64,000 nucleotides of DNA from Fluviicola taffensis DSM 16823. GTDB taxonomy: Bacteria; Bacteroidota; Bacteroidia; Flavobacteriales_D; Crocinitomicaceae. Every line of letters starts with the position of its first letter. Position 1 is the first letter of the stretch. The position numbers and the translations under genes are program-made. The notes below the pieces were generated by a model. It was not told the DNA's origin. It made no database searches and saw nothing but the letters and a program-made list of their open reading frames with translations. The DNA lies in the NCBI RefSeq assembly GCF_000194605.1, contig NC_015321.1, positions 1,674,001 through 1,738,000 on the forward strand, read 5' to 3'. Of this stretch, positions 47,636 through 56,095 are shown one piece after another.

Positions 47636-48907
47636 TTATTCCTTTACAGCCTGAAATCCATAAGTATACACATTATACGGAAGAATGAATTTTGCAATGT
47701 GCTGTGCAAGGAAACTGCTGATCAGCACTGGGAGGAACAATGCGTAGCCGTTCGGAACCAGGCTGCAGACTAAAATGATTGCAGTAAAAGGTGCAGAGAT
47801 CGCAGAGGAAAGCGTAGCAGCAACTCCAGCCAATGCAAAGTTGAGAGGAACCAGTTCCGTATGAAATACCTGATTGCAAAGCAAGGAAAAGAATAAGCCT
47901 AAAACCGCACCAACCACAATACTTGGAGCAAAAACGCCGCCATCGCCACCTGCACCCAATGTTAATGCAGCAACCAAAGGTTTCAGCAGGATTAACAAGC
48001 CCAGGATCAAAAGAGAAACTGGTTCTTTTGCCAATACCTGATGAATCAGTTCTGTGAGTCCATGATAGCTGTCTCCGTAAAGAAAAGGCAGACAAACGAT
48101 TGCCGATCCTACCAATAAAGCGCCTAAGTTTACACGAAGGAAATTATTGGGGATTTTGGCAAAAAAGTCCTTTATGCGAATAACCAAAATGGTAAAATAC
48201 ACGGAAAGTAAAGCCCCAAACAAACTCAATAAAACAAAAAACGGCAGTGCTTTCCAAGACCAATCATCTACTCGAAAAGGAAACAAGGGCTTACTCGCGG
48301 AAATTAAAATAAAGCCCCAAGTAACTAATCCTGCTGTTACACCACTTATCAAAAGCGATTTATTTACCTTACGAGCAATGACCTCTAAAGCAAACAACAA
48401 ACCAACCAGCGGACTTCCGAATAACACCCCCACTCCGGCAACAACTCCAGCGCTTATCAATTCGCGTTTGAATATTTTAGCAGAAAAATCACGTTTGTAA
48501 GCTTCATTTCCAACTGTAGCAGTTGCAACAACGGTAGAAACCTCAATTCCAGTTGAACCACCAAAAATGACTGTTAAAAACCCATTCAGAAAGTGCGACG
48601 GCACTTTAAACAAAGGCAAATGATCTTTGCGTTGATCCAGCGTTTTATATATTTCGGTAATTCCTTTATTCTTACGATTCTGAAAAAGATATTTGCGCAA
48701 AAAATAGATTGCTGTAATTCCACAAGTTGGTAAAACAACAAACCAAGCAACGCCATTACGACTTGCAAAACCAAACAACGTATGCTGAAAAAGCTCTGTG
48801 AGTAATTTTAAAAGCCAAGCCAAAAAACAACAAAATAAAGCTGTTAACATCGAAATAGCCGCCAATTTCACATCGTTGTATAGAATTACCCTTTTTCTTT
48901 CCGTCAT
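47636..48907 (-). CDS. ClC-type chloride channel/transporter
   Basis: 423 residues with about ten hydrophobic helices, the ClC core without C-terminal CBS domains. Recognisable motifs are GSPLVGLLFALEVI (helix F/G region), GAGGDGGVFAPSIVVGAVLG (the GxFxP motif) and FALAGVAATLSSAISAPFTAIILV. The second motif, normally GREGP, reads GIEVS here (GGSTGIEVSTVVATATVG). The gating Glu position appears retained but the Pro is lost, a form I believe occurs in other Bacteroidota. Chloride/proton exchange versus channel cannot be decided. Confidence 0.9.
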   Translation of the reverse strand: MTERKRVILYNDVKLAAISMLTALFCCFLAWLLKLLTELFQHTLFGFASRNGVAWFVVLPTCGITAIYFLRKYLFQNRKNKGITEIYKTLDQRKDHLPLFKVPSHFLNGFLTVIFGGSTGIEVSTVVATATVGNEAYKRDFSAKIFKRELISAGVVAGVGVLFGSPLVGLLFALEVIARKVNKSLLISGVTAGLVTWGFILISASKPLFPFRVDDWSWKALPFFVLLSLFGALLSVYFTILVIRIKDFFAKIPNNFLRVNLGALLVGSAIVCLPFLYGDSYHGLTELIHQVLAKEPVSLLILGLLILLKPLVAALTLGAGGDGGVFAPSIVVGAVLGLFFSLLCNQVFHTELVPLNFALAGVAATLSSAISAPFTAIILVCSLVPNGYALFLPVLISSFLAQHIAKFILPYNVYTYGFQAVKE

Positions 48908-48985
48908 GTTCGCAAAAATACGGATTAATTAGATTTTTGCGTTTTCTGCGGAATTAAAGCAAGAATACTAGATTGATTGGTGACG

Positions 48986-49396
48986 TTATTGTATATCTTC
49001 GTTCCTAATCTGGATTCGGCAATCACATTCCCCACCTTTTCTGCGTGTCTCCTTTAACAAAAAATACTCCCAATTGGATCCATCACGCAAGTTCATCGTG
49101 ATATTCAACGTGTCATTACCAACGATTCTTGTCCGTATCGAATCAAGGTATATGTCACAATTCTTATATTCATAAACCCTCTCTCTACTCGATATTTCGA
49201 AAATAGTAATCTGACTGTGACTACCAACCAAAATAGAGTCTGACTTATATCCTGCTGCTGCCTGACCTTCCAGAAGTAAAACAACATCGTAATCTGAATC
49301 ATTCTGAATGATTTTGCGGTGTTTCGTTGAAGGATCACAAGCGCATAGAAAAATAGCAAGGAATACAGTGAAAAAAATTGGTTTATCGTTTCTCAT
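48986..49396 (-). CDS. Small lipoprotein of unknown function, 136 residues
   Basis: Signal sequence MRNDKPIFFTVFLAIF with lipobox LCAC (Cys20). The mature part is beta-rich (YDVVLLLEG, SQITIFEISSRERVYEY) and ends with CDCRIQIRNEDIQ. No family recognised. It is 78 bp upstream of the ClC gene on the same strand and possibly co-transcribed. Confidence 0.6.
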   Translation of the reverse strand: MRNDKPIFFTVFLAIFLCACDPSTKHRKIIQNDSDYDVVLLLEGQAAAGYKSDSILVGSHSQITIFEISSRERVYEYKNCDIYLDSIRTRIVGNDTLNITMNLRDGSNWEYFLLKETRRKGGECDCRIQIRNEDIQ

Positions 49397-49506
49397 TACA
49401 TGAATAAATTACTGAATACTCATTTTTAAACTAAAGTAGTAAAACAGCAACTCTTGGAAAAATTGCTCTTATCAACCTTTCGGTTACTTTCATCTCCGTT
49501 TAGGTC

Positions 49507-49536
49507 TCCCGCGGAGGAGCGCAGAGGTCCGCAGAT
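49507..49536. repeat. Left inverted repeat of the GxxExxY element
   Basis: 30 bp matching 50030-50059 in inverse orientation at 24 of 30 positions. It contains GCGGAGGAGCGCAGAGG, with CGCAGA-type units spaced about 10 bp. It lies 6 bp beyond the stop codon of the GxxExxY gene. Confidence 0.75.
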
Positions 49537-49542
49537 AATAAT

Positions 49543-49920
49543 TTATAACCCATTTACTTTTCGGAAGATATTATCTTTCAAAAAATCAGTATTGAAGTTC
49601 ACCAATATTCCCAATTTCAAATCTGAAAGCTTCAAATAAGTTATTAATTGCTTGTGATGAACCTTATTAAGTATATCTACTGATTTTAATTCGATAATTA
49701 CTTTGTCTTCTACCAGCAAATCAAGTCTATAAGCATTTTGTAAAATAAAATCCTTGTATTTCAAAGAAAGTTCCACCTGAGATCTTACCCGAAGTCCCGC
49801 GCTTTCAAGCTCATGTTTCAAAGCAAATTCGTAAGACGATTCTAATAAACCTGGGCCTAATTCTTCATAGACCTCATAAATAGCTTTGCGGATTATAAAA
49901 CTTATTTCATTTTCACTCAT
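49543..49920 (-). CDS. GxxExxY family protein, PD-(D/E)XK nuclease-like
   Basis: 125 residues. It carries the family-defining motif at Gly24, Glu27, Tyr30 (GPGLLESSY) and then a core compatible with PD-(D/E)XK nucleases: YRLDLLVEDKVIIELK, giving Asp67, Glu77, Lys79, followed by NKVHHKQL and the TYLKLSDLKLGILVNFN segment. Complete, with a normal length. The family has no established function. The gene is enclosed by a 30-bp inverted repeat, which is the most notable part of its context. Confidence 0.93.
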   Translation of the reverse strand: MSENEISFIIRKAIYEVYEELGPGLLESSYEFALKHELESAGLRVRSQVELSLKYKDFILQNAYRLDLLVEDKVIIELKSVDILNKVHHKQLITYLKLSDLKLGILVNFNTDFLKDNIFRKVNGL

Positions 49921-50029
49921 ACTCTAAACTAAAGTGAATATTCTAAAAACACAAGCTCATAAACGATTGATTATTAAGATAATTATCGTTATTTTATAAT
50001 AGTCCTGAAACAAGAAAAGCACAGAAATA

Positions 50030-50059
50030 TTCTGCGCTCTTCTGCGTCCCTCCGCGGGA
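50030..50059. repeat. Right inverted repeat of the GxxExxY element
   Basis: Partner of 49507-49536, containing CTGCGCTCTTCTGCGTCCC and TCCGCGGG. It ends 14 bp before the metG stop codon, within the metG 3' untranslated region. Confidence 0.75.
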
Positions 50060-50073
50060 AATAATTTCTGTAA

Positions 50074-52131
50074 TTATCGGATCTCTCCACCAGCCTCAAA
50101 TCCTTTTTCAGGAATCATAAAGCTCAGTTTTCCTTCTTCGTTTTCAGCCATCAGGATCATTCCCTGAGATTCCACTCCGCGGATTTTACGAGGTGCCAAG
50201 TTCATCAAAACAGCAACCGTTTTTCCCACAACTTCTTCTGGAGAATAATGTTCTGCTATTCCTGAAACGATCGTTCTTGTGTCAATTCCAGTGTTTACAG
50301 TTAATTGCAACAATTTATCTGCTTTCGGAACACGAATCGCTTCGATGATTGTTCCCAAACGAATGTCCATTTTTGTGAAATCATCAAAGGATGTTTCTTC
50401 TTTTTGAGGAGGAAAAGTAGTTTCAGCAACTGGTTGAGAAGCATGTAAGAACTCCACTTCTCTTGCCACAAATTCATCATCAATCTTTTGGAATAAAATC
50501 GTTGGAGTACTCGTTTGATCTCCTGCTTGCAACAAAATCGTTCCCGACTTGTCCCACGTTTGTACTTCCGTTCCTACAAATGCACGAATTTTTGCAGCTG
50601 TTTCTGGTAAGAACGGATCCAACACCAAGCCTAAGTTCGCCGTGATTTGCAAAGCGATATTCATAATTGTTTCCACGCGTTTCGGATCGGTTTTGACCAA
50701 TTTCCACGGTTCGTTATCTGCCAAATATTTATTTCCAATGCGCGCCAACATCATCGCTTCAGCCTGAGCATCCCGCAATTTGTATTGATACACCAACTCT
50801 GCAATGCGCGCAGGAATGGCCTTCATATCGACCAACACTTGTTTATCTTCAGCAGTTAGTTCACCACATGCTGGAACTTTTCCTTCATAATATTTTTGGG
50901 TCAGAACCAAAGCACGATTGATGAAGTTTCCTAGGATATCCGCCAATTCATTGTTTACACGAGCTTGGTATTCTTTCCAAGTAAACTCGGCATCTTTCGT
51001 TTCTGGAGCAATACATGTTAACGTGTATTTCAATTCATCTATTTTCTCTGGGTACCTTTCCAAATATTCGTGTAGCCAAACTGCCCAATTGCGGGAAGTA
51101 GAGAATTTATCGCCTTCCAAATTAAGAAACTCGTAAGCGGGTACGTTGTCAGGCAAAATGAATCCACCATGATCTTTCAACAAAATCGGGAAGATAATTG
51201 CGTGAAATACAATATTATCTTTCCCTATGAAATGAACCAGTTTTCGATCCTCATTGCACCAGTAATCTTTCCAGTCTTTTCCGTTGTCTAAAGCCCATTG
51301 CTTCGTTGCGGAAATGTATCCGATTGGAGCATCCAACCACACATACAAGACTTTTCCGTCTGCACCTGGAAGTGGAACAGGAACTCCCCAGTCCAAATCG
51401 CGGGTCATCGCACGTGGATGTAAACCACAATCAATCCAAGACATACACTGACCAATCACCTGATTTCTCCAAGCTTTTGGGTCATGTTGTTGTTTTCCAT
51501 CCAAGATTCCTTCCTTAATCCACGGACGCAACCACTCTTCGTGGCGATCCATTGGCAAAAACCAGTGTGAAGTACTTCTCAAAACAGGACTTTTTCCACT
51601 CAAAGTAGAAACAGGATTCTTCAAATCTGTCGGGCTCAGCGCAGAACCACATTTTTCACACTGATCACCGTAGGCATTCGGGTTTTGGCAATTGGGGCAC
51701 TCTCCCGTTATGTATCTGTCAGCTAAAAACTGCTGGTATTCTTCGTCGTAATATTGCTCCGTTGTTTCCTCGATGAATTTCCCTTTTTCCTCCAATACTT
51801 TGAAGAAATCTTGTGCCGTTTCAATGTGAATCTGAGCAGAAGTACGGTGAAAAATATCGAAAGAAATCCCGAATTGTTTGAATGAATCACCAATTATTTG
51901 GTTGTATTTATCTACGATTTCACGAGGTGTAATCCCCTCTTTCTTAGCACGCAAAGTAATTGCAGCACCGTGTTCATCCGATCCACAAATGAAAGCCACA
52001 TCGTGTCCGTTCGAACGCAGGAAGCGCACAAAAATATCAGCAGGCAGGTAAACACCGGCAACGTGTCCTAAATGAAGGGGTCCGTTCGCATATGGGAGCG
52101 CAGCTGTTACAGTAAATTTCGATTTATTCAT
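50074..52131 (-). CDS. metG: Methionine-tRNA ligase
   Basis: 685 residues, charging tRNAMet with methionine. Class I signature HLGH at residues 20-23 and KFSTSR at about 342-347 (KMSKS-equivalent). A knuckle with CPNCQN and CEKC coordinates zinc (about 145-165). An anticodon-binding helical domain follows, then a C-terminal EMAP/Trbp111-like tRNA-binding domain (about 580-685: FTKMDIRLGTIIEAIRVPKADKLLQLTVNTG). The complete long form is usual in Bacteroidota. Confidence 0.97.
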   Translation of the reverse strand: MNKSKFTVTAALPYANGPLHLGHVAGVYLPADIFVRFLRSNGHDVAFICGSDEHGAAITLRAKKEGITPREIVDKYNQIIGDSFKQFGISFDIFHRTSAQIHIETAQDFFKVLEEKGKFIEETTEQYYDEEYQQFLADRYITGECPNCQNPNAYGDQCEKCGSALSPTDLKNPVSTLSGKSPVLRSTSHWFLPMDRHEEWLRPWIKEGILDGKQQHDPKAWRNQVIGQCMSWIDCGLHPRAMTRDLDWGVPVPLPGADGKVLYVWLDAPIGYISATKQWALDNGKDWKDYWCNEDRKLVHFIGKDNIVFHAIIFPILLKDHGGFILPDNVPAYEFLNLEGDKFSTSRNWAVWLHEYLERYPEKIDELKYTLTCIAPETKDAEFTWKEYQARVNNELADILGNFINRALVLTQKYYEGKVPACGELTAEDKQVLVDMKAIPARIAELVYQYKLRDAQAEAMMLARIGNKYLADNEPWKLVKTDPKRVETIMNIALQITANLGLVLDPFLPETAAKIRAFVGTEVQTWDKSGTILLQAGDQTSTPTILFQKIDDEFVAREVEFLHASQPVAETTFPPQKEETSFDDFTKMDIRLGTIIEAIRVPKADKLLQLTVNTGIDTRTIVSGIAEHYSPEEVVGKTVAVLMNLAPRKIRGVESQGMILMAENEEGKLSFMIPEKGFEAGGEIR

Positions 52132-52210
52132 GGTACAAAATTAGGAAAATTTTTAGCTCTCCCCCTTTGGAAGGTCATAAAGGGTAAGGATAACTCAGAT
52201 TTAATGGATG

Positions 52211-52334
52211 AACCGCAAAGAAGCAGAGGACGCAAAGGTAAACAAGCCCTAGCAAATTGTTCGATTCATCTAAATCCCACTCATGCTTTCCTATCAAAAA
52301 CTTCCATGTTCCTCCGTGCCCGTCCGTGGGAAAC
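52211..52334. repeat. Orphan repeat pair between metG and SecD-like gene
   Basis: Two blocks, 52211-52241 (CCGCAAAGAAGCAGAGGACG) and 52304-52334 (inverse of a CCCACGGACGGGCACGGAGG-like unit), enclose about 60 bp without a coding ORF. They resemble the arms of the GxxExxY element (CGCAGAGG-type units about 10 bp apart) but are more degenerate. The whole 52132-52371 gap otherwise shows nothing. Confidence 0.5.
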
Positions 52335-52371
52335 CTAATAAACCGTATTTTTATCGCTAAAATTTATCACC

Positions 52372-53076
52372 ATGAAACTTATTCCGTTCGTATTTTTAGC
52401 ATTTCTCTGCTCTTGCGGGCCTTCAGCAGAATCTCAAAATTTAACCCCGAAAAATGTAAAACCTGGAAACATTCAGTTCTTTGAGACCTACCCGCTTACT
52501 GAAATTCTGGATTCGTGGAAAGCTGCTTGCGCTTGGGTAAATAATCAAGACTCGCTTGAGCAAGGAGAAAACCCAAATAGTTTAGGAGCGCTTGTTCAAT
52601 TATCAGACGCGAACAAATTTGGATTCGTAGCTGAAAATGACATCTTTAGAGTAGATTCGCTTTTGTCTCTTTCTGAGGTGAAAAACAATTTCCCAAAAGA
52701 GTTGAAATTTATGTGGTCATTCGGTTTGGAAGAGTCGCCAAATGGGAAAAAGATGTATGCCTTGTATGCAGTAAGAGTTCCTGAAGGCAACAAAGCGCCC
52801 ATTGATGGAAAAGATATTGAAATCGCAAGTTTTGCTAGATCTCAAATCACCAATACACCAATAATTACTATCTCTATGACTAAAGATGGCGCACATGATT
52901 GGGAGGTTATGACTCGCAACAATGTTGGTCGTCCCATTGCCATTACGATGGATCACCAAGTACTTTCTTGCCCTATTGTGAATGGCGCGATTGCAGGTGG
53001 ATCAACAGAAATAAGCGGAAATTTTTCAGTGAAAGAAGCAGAAGAATTGGCAGCACGGATTAATGCTGGAAAATAA
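52372..53076 (+). CDS. Lipoprotein with SecD P1-head-like domain
   Basis: 234 residues. N-terminal lipoprotein signal with LCSC (Cys15 as the likely lipid-bearing Cys). The C-terminal half (about 140-234) strongly resembles the periplasmic P1 head region of SecD: TPIITISMTKDGAHDWEVMT, then NNVGRPIAITMDHQVLSCPI, then VNGAIAGGSTEISGNFSVKE and AEELAARINAGK. In SecD this lies between helices of a multi-pass protein; here there are no transmembrane helices, so the domain stands alone on a lipid anchor. Function unknown; possible roles are a chaperone-like or regulatory part of envelope biogenesis. It is not a fragment of a broken secD, since signal and stop are both clean. Confidence 0.8.
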   Translation: MKLIPFVFLAFLCSCGPSAESQNLTPKNVKPGNIQFFETYPLTEILDSWKAACAWVNNQDSLEQGENPNSLGALVQLSDANKFGFVAENDIFRVDSLLSLSEVKNNFPKELKFMWSFGLEESPNGKKMYALYAVRVPEGNKAPIDGKDIEIASFARSQITNTPIITISMTKDGAHDWEVMTRNNVGRPIAITMDHQVLSCPIVNGAIAGGSTEISGNFSVKEAEELAARINAGK

Positions 53077-53233
53077 ATGAGAGATTCTGTTTGACAAAAA
53101 ATGAAGAAGCCTTCAAATCTCATGTGAGATACAACCAACTCATTTTATCAAGATCTAATTCATAAAATTCAACATTTTTTATGTGGTAAACCGCAACACA
53201 GATTTGTGGTAAATACGCTTGATTTGATAACAG

Positions 53234-53241
53234 TAGTTTTG
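53234..53241 (+). promoter_or_regulatory. -7 promoter element TAGTTTTG
   Basis: Exact TAnnTTTG match, 28 nt upstream of the VOC-protein ATG at 53270, which supports that start. Confidence 0.5.
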
Positions 53242-53269
53242 TAAATTGGACATACCAAAAACATGCAAT

Positions 53270-53626
53270 ATGGCCATATCTGTTCCAAAAAAACTGCCGA
53301 TGCGTGACAAACATGCCACACGCCAATTTTACTTGAACGCCTTAGGTTTTCACTTGTTCGGACATGCCGATTTTGATGGTTACCTGATGGTTGAAAAGGA
53401 GGATCTTCAAATTCATTTTTTTGAACAAAAAGAACTCGATTCAAGCGAGAAGCACGAACAAGTGCATATTCGAACAAACAACATCGATGCTATTTACAAG
53501 GAATTACTCCATCGAAAAATAGCAATTCATCCGAATGGACATTTAGCGACCAAACCCTGGGGATTTCGGGAATTTTCACTGTTTGACCCAAACAACAACT
53601 TGTTAATTTTTAGTCAAAGTATCTAA
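53270..53626 (+). CDS. VOC-family protein (glyoxalase/bleomycin-resistance fold)
   Basis: Start set at the ATG at 53270; an upstream TTG would add 8 residues and would lie only a few bases past the -7 element. About 118 residues. Bleomycin-resistance-protein-like layout: KLPMRDKHATRQFYLNALGF, then FDGYLMVEKEDLQIHFFEQ, HEQVHIRTNNIDAIYKEL, and a C-terminal WGFREFSLFDPNNNLLIFSQ. His and Glu residues at the usual metal positions are not all evident, so it may be a binding protein rather than an enzyme. Confidence 0.85.
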   Translation: MAISVPKKLPMRDKHATRQFYLNALGFHLFGHADFDGYLMVEKEDLQIHFFEQKELDSSEKHEQVHIRTNNIDAIYKELLHRKIAIHPNGHLATKPWGFREFSLFDPNNNLLIFSQSI

Positions 53627-53689
53627 ATGCGAAAAACACTTATTAGAGGTAATACCAAAAATCATTAAATTCGATTGAAAAATTGAGTC

Positions 53690-54145
53690 ATGAAAAATAG
53701 TAGAATCATTATATTCCTTTCTCTGCTACTTGGCGCTTGCTCAACCGAAACCTCAAAAAAAACAGAGGCTCTCAACGAGAATAACGTTACCAAGACCAAA
53801 GATGGTTTGATGATGAAGCAAATATTGGTTTCAGCTGGGCAGTTCAGAACCTGTAAAGAAGTGAAAATCGAAGGTCACAAATTTGATTTAGTTCTTCAGG
53901 AGAATGATACTACTTATTTGTCAACTGCAGACAGTTTATTTTTAACTCCTGAAAAATACCACGCTGGAATGACTCTTTCTCAAATTTCAGAAAAGGCTAG
54001 AAATACACTAGTAAAAGAACCTGGTTGGGGTTATTACATCGCGCTTTCTTCGGGATGGAAACTCGGTTTTTGTGAAGGTACAAGTTGCACAGACAGCGAA
54101 CCAACGGATAATTCCAAAGTGAAATGGATTTTTAAAAGAGATTGA
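53690..54145 (+). CDS. Small lipoprotein of unknown function, 151 residues
   Basis: Signal sequence with lipobox LGAC (Cys17), then a mature chain with three further cysteines (TCKEV, FCEGTSC). A KFDLVLQENDTTYLSTADSLFLTPEKY segment is followed by KEPGWGYYIALSSGWKLGF. No family recognised. It sits directly before the 143-residue unknown (1 bp gap), suggesting co-transcription. Confidence 0.65.
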   Translation: MKNSRIIIFLSLLLGACSTETSKKTEALNENNVTKTKDGLMMKQILVSAGQFRTCKEVKIEGHKFDLVLQENDTTYLSTADSLFLTPEKYHAGMTLSQISEKARNTLVKEPGWGYYIALSSGWKLGFCEGTSCTDSEPTDNSKVKWIFKRD

Positions 54146-54146
54146 A

Positions 54147-54578
54147 ATGACGGGAAAATGGACTGGCATATACCAACATGAAAGCAAACGAATTCCTGAA
54201 AATCGAAGAAATCAACAAACTCGATTCAAGATTGAAATCACTCAATTTGATGGAAAAAACTTTTCAGGAACTATCGAAGATGATTTAGAAACGGGTGGTA
54301 CACGTGGAACAGGAATCATAGAGGGGAAAATAAAAGGAAATCAACTACGATTCATCAAAAAAATGCCTATTCAAACAAGCCTAGATAAAAATGGAAATAT
54401 TATTGAAGAACAAAAACCCCACAGAAGTATTTTTTATACTGGTATTATACAAAATGACACCGTTAAAGGATTGTGGAGATTCAAATTTGGTATTGGAATA
54501 TTTCAAGGGAAATTCGCTATCTTTCCGAGTATAAAAGGGTCTTGGGAAATGACAAAAGAGCCAATCCAAAACTTGTGA
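54147..54578 (+). CDS. Protein of unknown function, lipocalin-like barrel, 143 residues
   Basis: No signal peptide. The WTGIYQHES, FKIEITQFDGKNFSGTIEDD, GTGIIEGKIKGNQLRFIKKM and FYTGIIQNDTVKGLWRF segments alternate in a pattern typical of small antiparallel barrels that bind hydrophobic ligands. The fold assignment is inference. It is preceded by the small lipoprotein gene and followed 2 bp later by the second VOC gene. Confidence 0.65.
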   Translation: MTGKWTGIYQHESKRIPENRRNQQTRFKIEITQFDGKNFSGTIEDDLETGGTRGTGIIEGKIKGNQLRFIKKMPIQTSLDKNGNIIEEQKPHRSIFYTGIIQNDTVKGLWRFKFGIGIFQGKFAIFPSIKGSWEMTKEPIQNL

Positions 54579-54580
54579 TT

Positions 54581-54955
54581 ATGAACTTAAACCAACTAAC
54601 AGTTCCATCCTTAGACATTCCAAAATCCATTGCTTTTTATCAAACATTGGGATTGAAATTAATCGTGAAATCAGATCATTATGCCCGTTTTGAATGTCCA
54701 GATGGAACTAGTACTTTTTCGGTTCATTTAACAGAAAAACTGCCAACTGGCACTGGAATTTCTGTTTATTTCGAATGTGCGGAATTGGATGAAAAAGTGG
54801 ATGACCTCATCCAAAAAGGAGTTGCATTTGATGAGCTACCGAATGATAAATCGTGGTTGTGGAGAGAGGCCTATTTGAAAGATCCTGATGGAAATCAATT
54901 AATCTTGTTTTTTGCAGGTGAAAATAGATTAAACCCACCTTGGAAAATAAATTAA
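54581..54955 (+). CDS. VOC-family protein
   Basis: Start at the ATG at 54581 (MNLNQLTVPSLDIPKSIAFY); a longer in-frame start would overlap the upstream gene by more than 100 bp. 124 residues of typical glyoxalase/dioxygenase fold: an N-terminal QLTVPSLDIPKSIAFYQTLG, then ARFECPDGTSTFSVHL, GISVYFECAELDEKVDDL, and WREAYLKDPDGNQLILFF. The final Asp-Pro-Asp-Gly-Asn-Gln motif is diagnostic. Substrate unknown. Confidence 0.88.
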   Translation: MNLNQLTVPSLDIPKSIAFYQTLGLKLIVKSDHYARFECPDGTSTFSVHLTEKLPTGTGISVYFECAELDEKVDDLIQKGVAFDELPNDKSWLWREAYLKDPDGNQLILFFAGENRLNPPWKIN

Positions 54956-54962
54956 AGCTTCG

Positions 54963-56036
54963 ATGACCAAACAACTAAAAGGACTAGAAACTTTAAGAGC
55001 ACTTGCGGCTCTAGTTGTTTTATGGGGACATATAGAATTATTGAAACAGCGGGAAGCACTTCCAAATTTGATTGACAGCGATTTCACAATCTTTCCGGAT
55101 GGTCACATTGCGGTCGTTTTATTCTTTGTACTAAGCGGATTTTTAATCACTTACATCCTTGTTGGAGAAAAAGAAATTGCTGGAAAAATTTCTTACAAAA
55201 ACTTCATCCTGCGGCGTGTTTTGCGCATTCTACCGCTTTATTACACCATTCTCATTCTTTCATTTCTACTCATCGATTCGGAATACTCTTCAAAAACAAT
55301 CCTACTTTGCTTCAGTATTTTTCCAAACATCGCTGATGCCTTAAACATTGAATGGACAGCAAGTCCGCAAATTTGGTCCATCGGAGTGGAAGAACAATTT
55401 TACTTGTTTTGGCCCTTATTACTAATGCTTCTTCCTGAAAAACGAGTAGTGTTATTTTTAGTGTTTTTCTTCGTTGTATATTCTCTATTACCTCACATCA
55501 TTGGATATATCAATGTTCGAACAGCCCAAGATGAAAACGTGACTTCTTTCGTTGGAAATTTCTTCCACAACACGAAATTCAACTGCATTGCTGTAGGTGC
55601 TTTCTTTGGTTATGGTTTTGCACGAAAGAAGAATTGGTTAACTGTTTTCTGTAAAAACAGCGTATTCATTGGTGTAAGTATTCTGACTTTTAGTTTGTGG
55701 TTTAGTCGATTCGAACTCGTCTTCTTTACAGAGGAATTGTTCGCCGTTCTTTTCGGAATAATGCTTGTAGGAATTGTTCAAAATGAAACTATTTCCATCG
55801 ACACTAAAATTTCCGTTTTTTTAGGTAAAATATCTTATGGTATCTACATGTATCACTGGATCATTCTGGTACTTCTCTTGAAATATCTTCCAAAAAACGA
55901 GAATGGAATCGTTTACAACCTCCTGCTTTATTCCTTAGCGCTATTCTTCACCATTCTTATTTCGTGGATTTCTCGGATCACGCTGGAACAATACTTTTTA
56001 AATCTGAAAGGAAAATACCGCTTAAAAAAGCCATAA
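54963..56036 (+). CDS. Acyltransferase 3 family membrane protein (OafA/YrhL-like)
   Basis: 357 residues with about ten helices. Family signature near the N-terminus: KGLETLRALAALVVLWGHI (active-site His) and HIAVVLFFVLSGFLITYIL, followed by RRVLRILPLYY and WSIGVEEQFYLFWPLLL. It transfers acyl groups (often acetyl) to envelope polysaccharide or other extracytoplasmic acceptors. No SGNH domain is fused. The acceptor is unknown. It is 7 bp from the preceding VOC gene. Confidence 0.9.
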   Translation: MTKQLKGLETLRALAALVVLWGHIELLKQREALPNLIDSDFTIFPDGHIAVVLFFVLSGFLITYILVGEKEIAGKISYKNFILRRVLRILPLYYTILILSFLLIDSEYSSKTILLCFSIFPNIADALNIEWTASPQIWSIGVEEQFYLFWPLLLMLLPEKRVVLFLVFFFVVYSLLPHIIGYINVRTAQDENVTSFVGNFFHNTKFNCIAVGAFFGYGFARKKNWLTVFCKNSVFIGVSILTFSLWFSRFELVFFTEELFAVLFGIMLVGIVQNETISIDTKISVFLGKISYGIYMYHWIILVLLLKYLPKNENGIVYNLLLYSLALFFTILISWISRITLEQYFLNLKGKYRLKKP

Positions 56037-56095
56037 ACCACGATTTAGAGAACGCGCCTCTTTTTATATTTCTTGCTTTTCCGTACCTTTAGGTA

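Noticed and set aside
45607-48130. Possible horizontally acquired block, because parts of this stretch look GC-richer than neighbours
   Set aside because: Hand counts on single lines vary from about 35 to 55 percent, the genes are intact and typical for the phylum, and no boundary element was found.
54473-54580. Longer start of the second VOC protein
   Set aside because: It would overlap the upstream gene by over 100 bp; the ATG 2 bp after that stop gives a typical VOC N-terminus.
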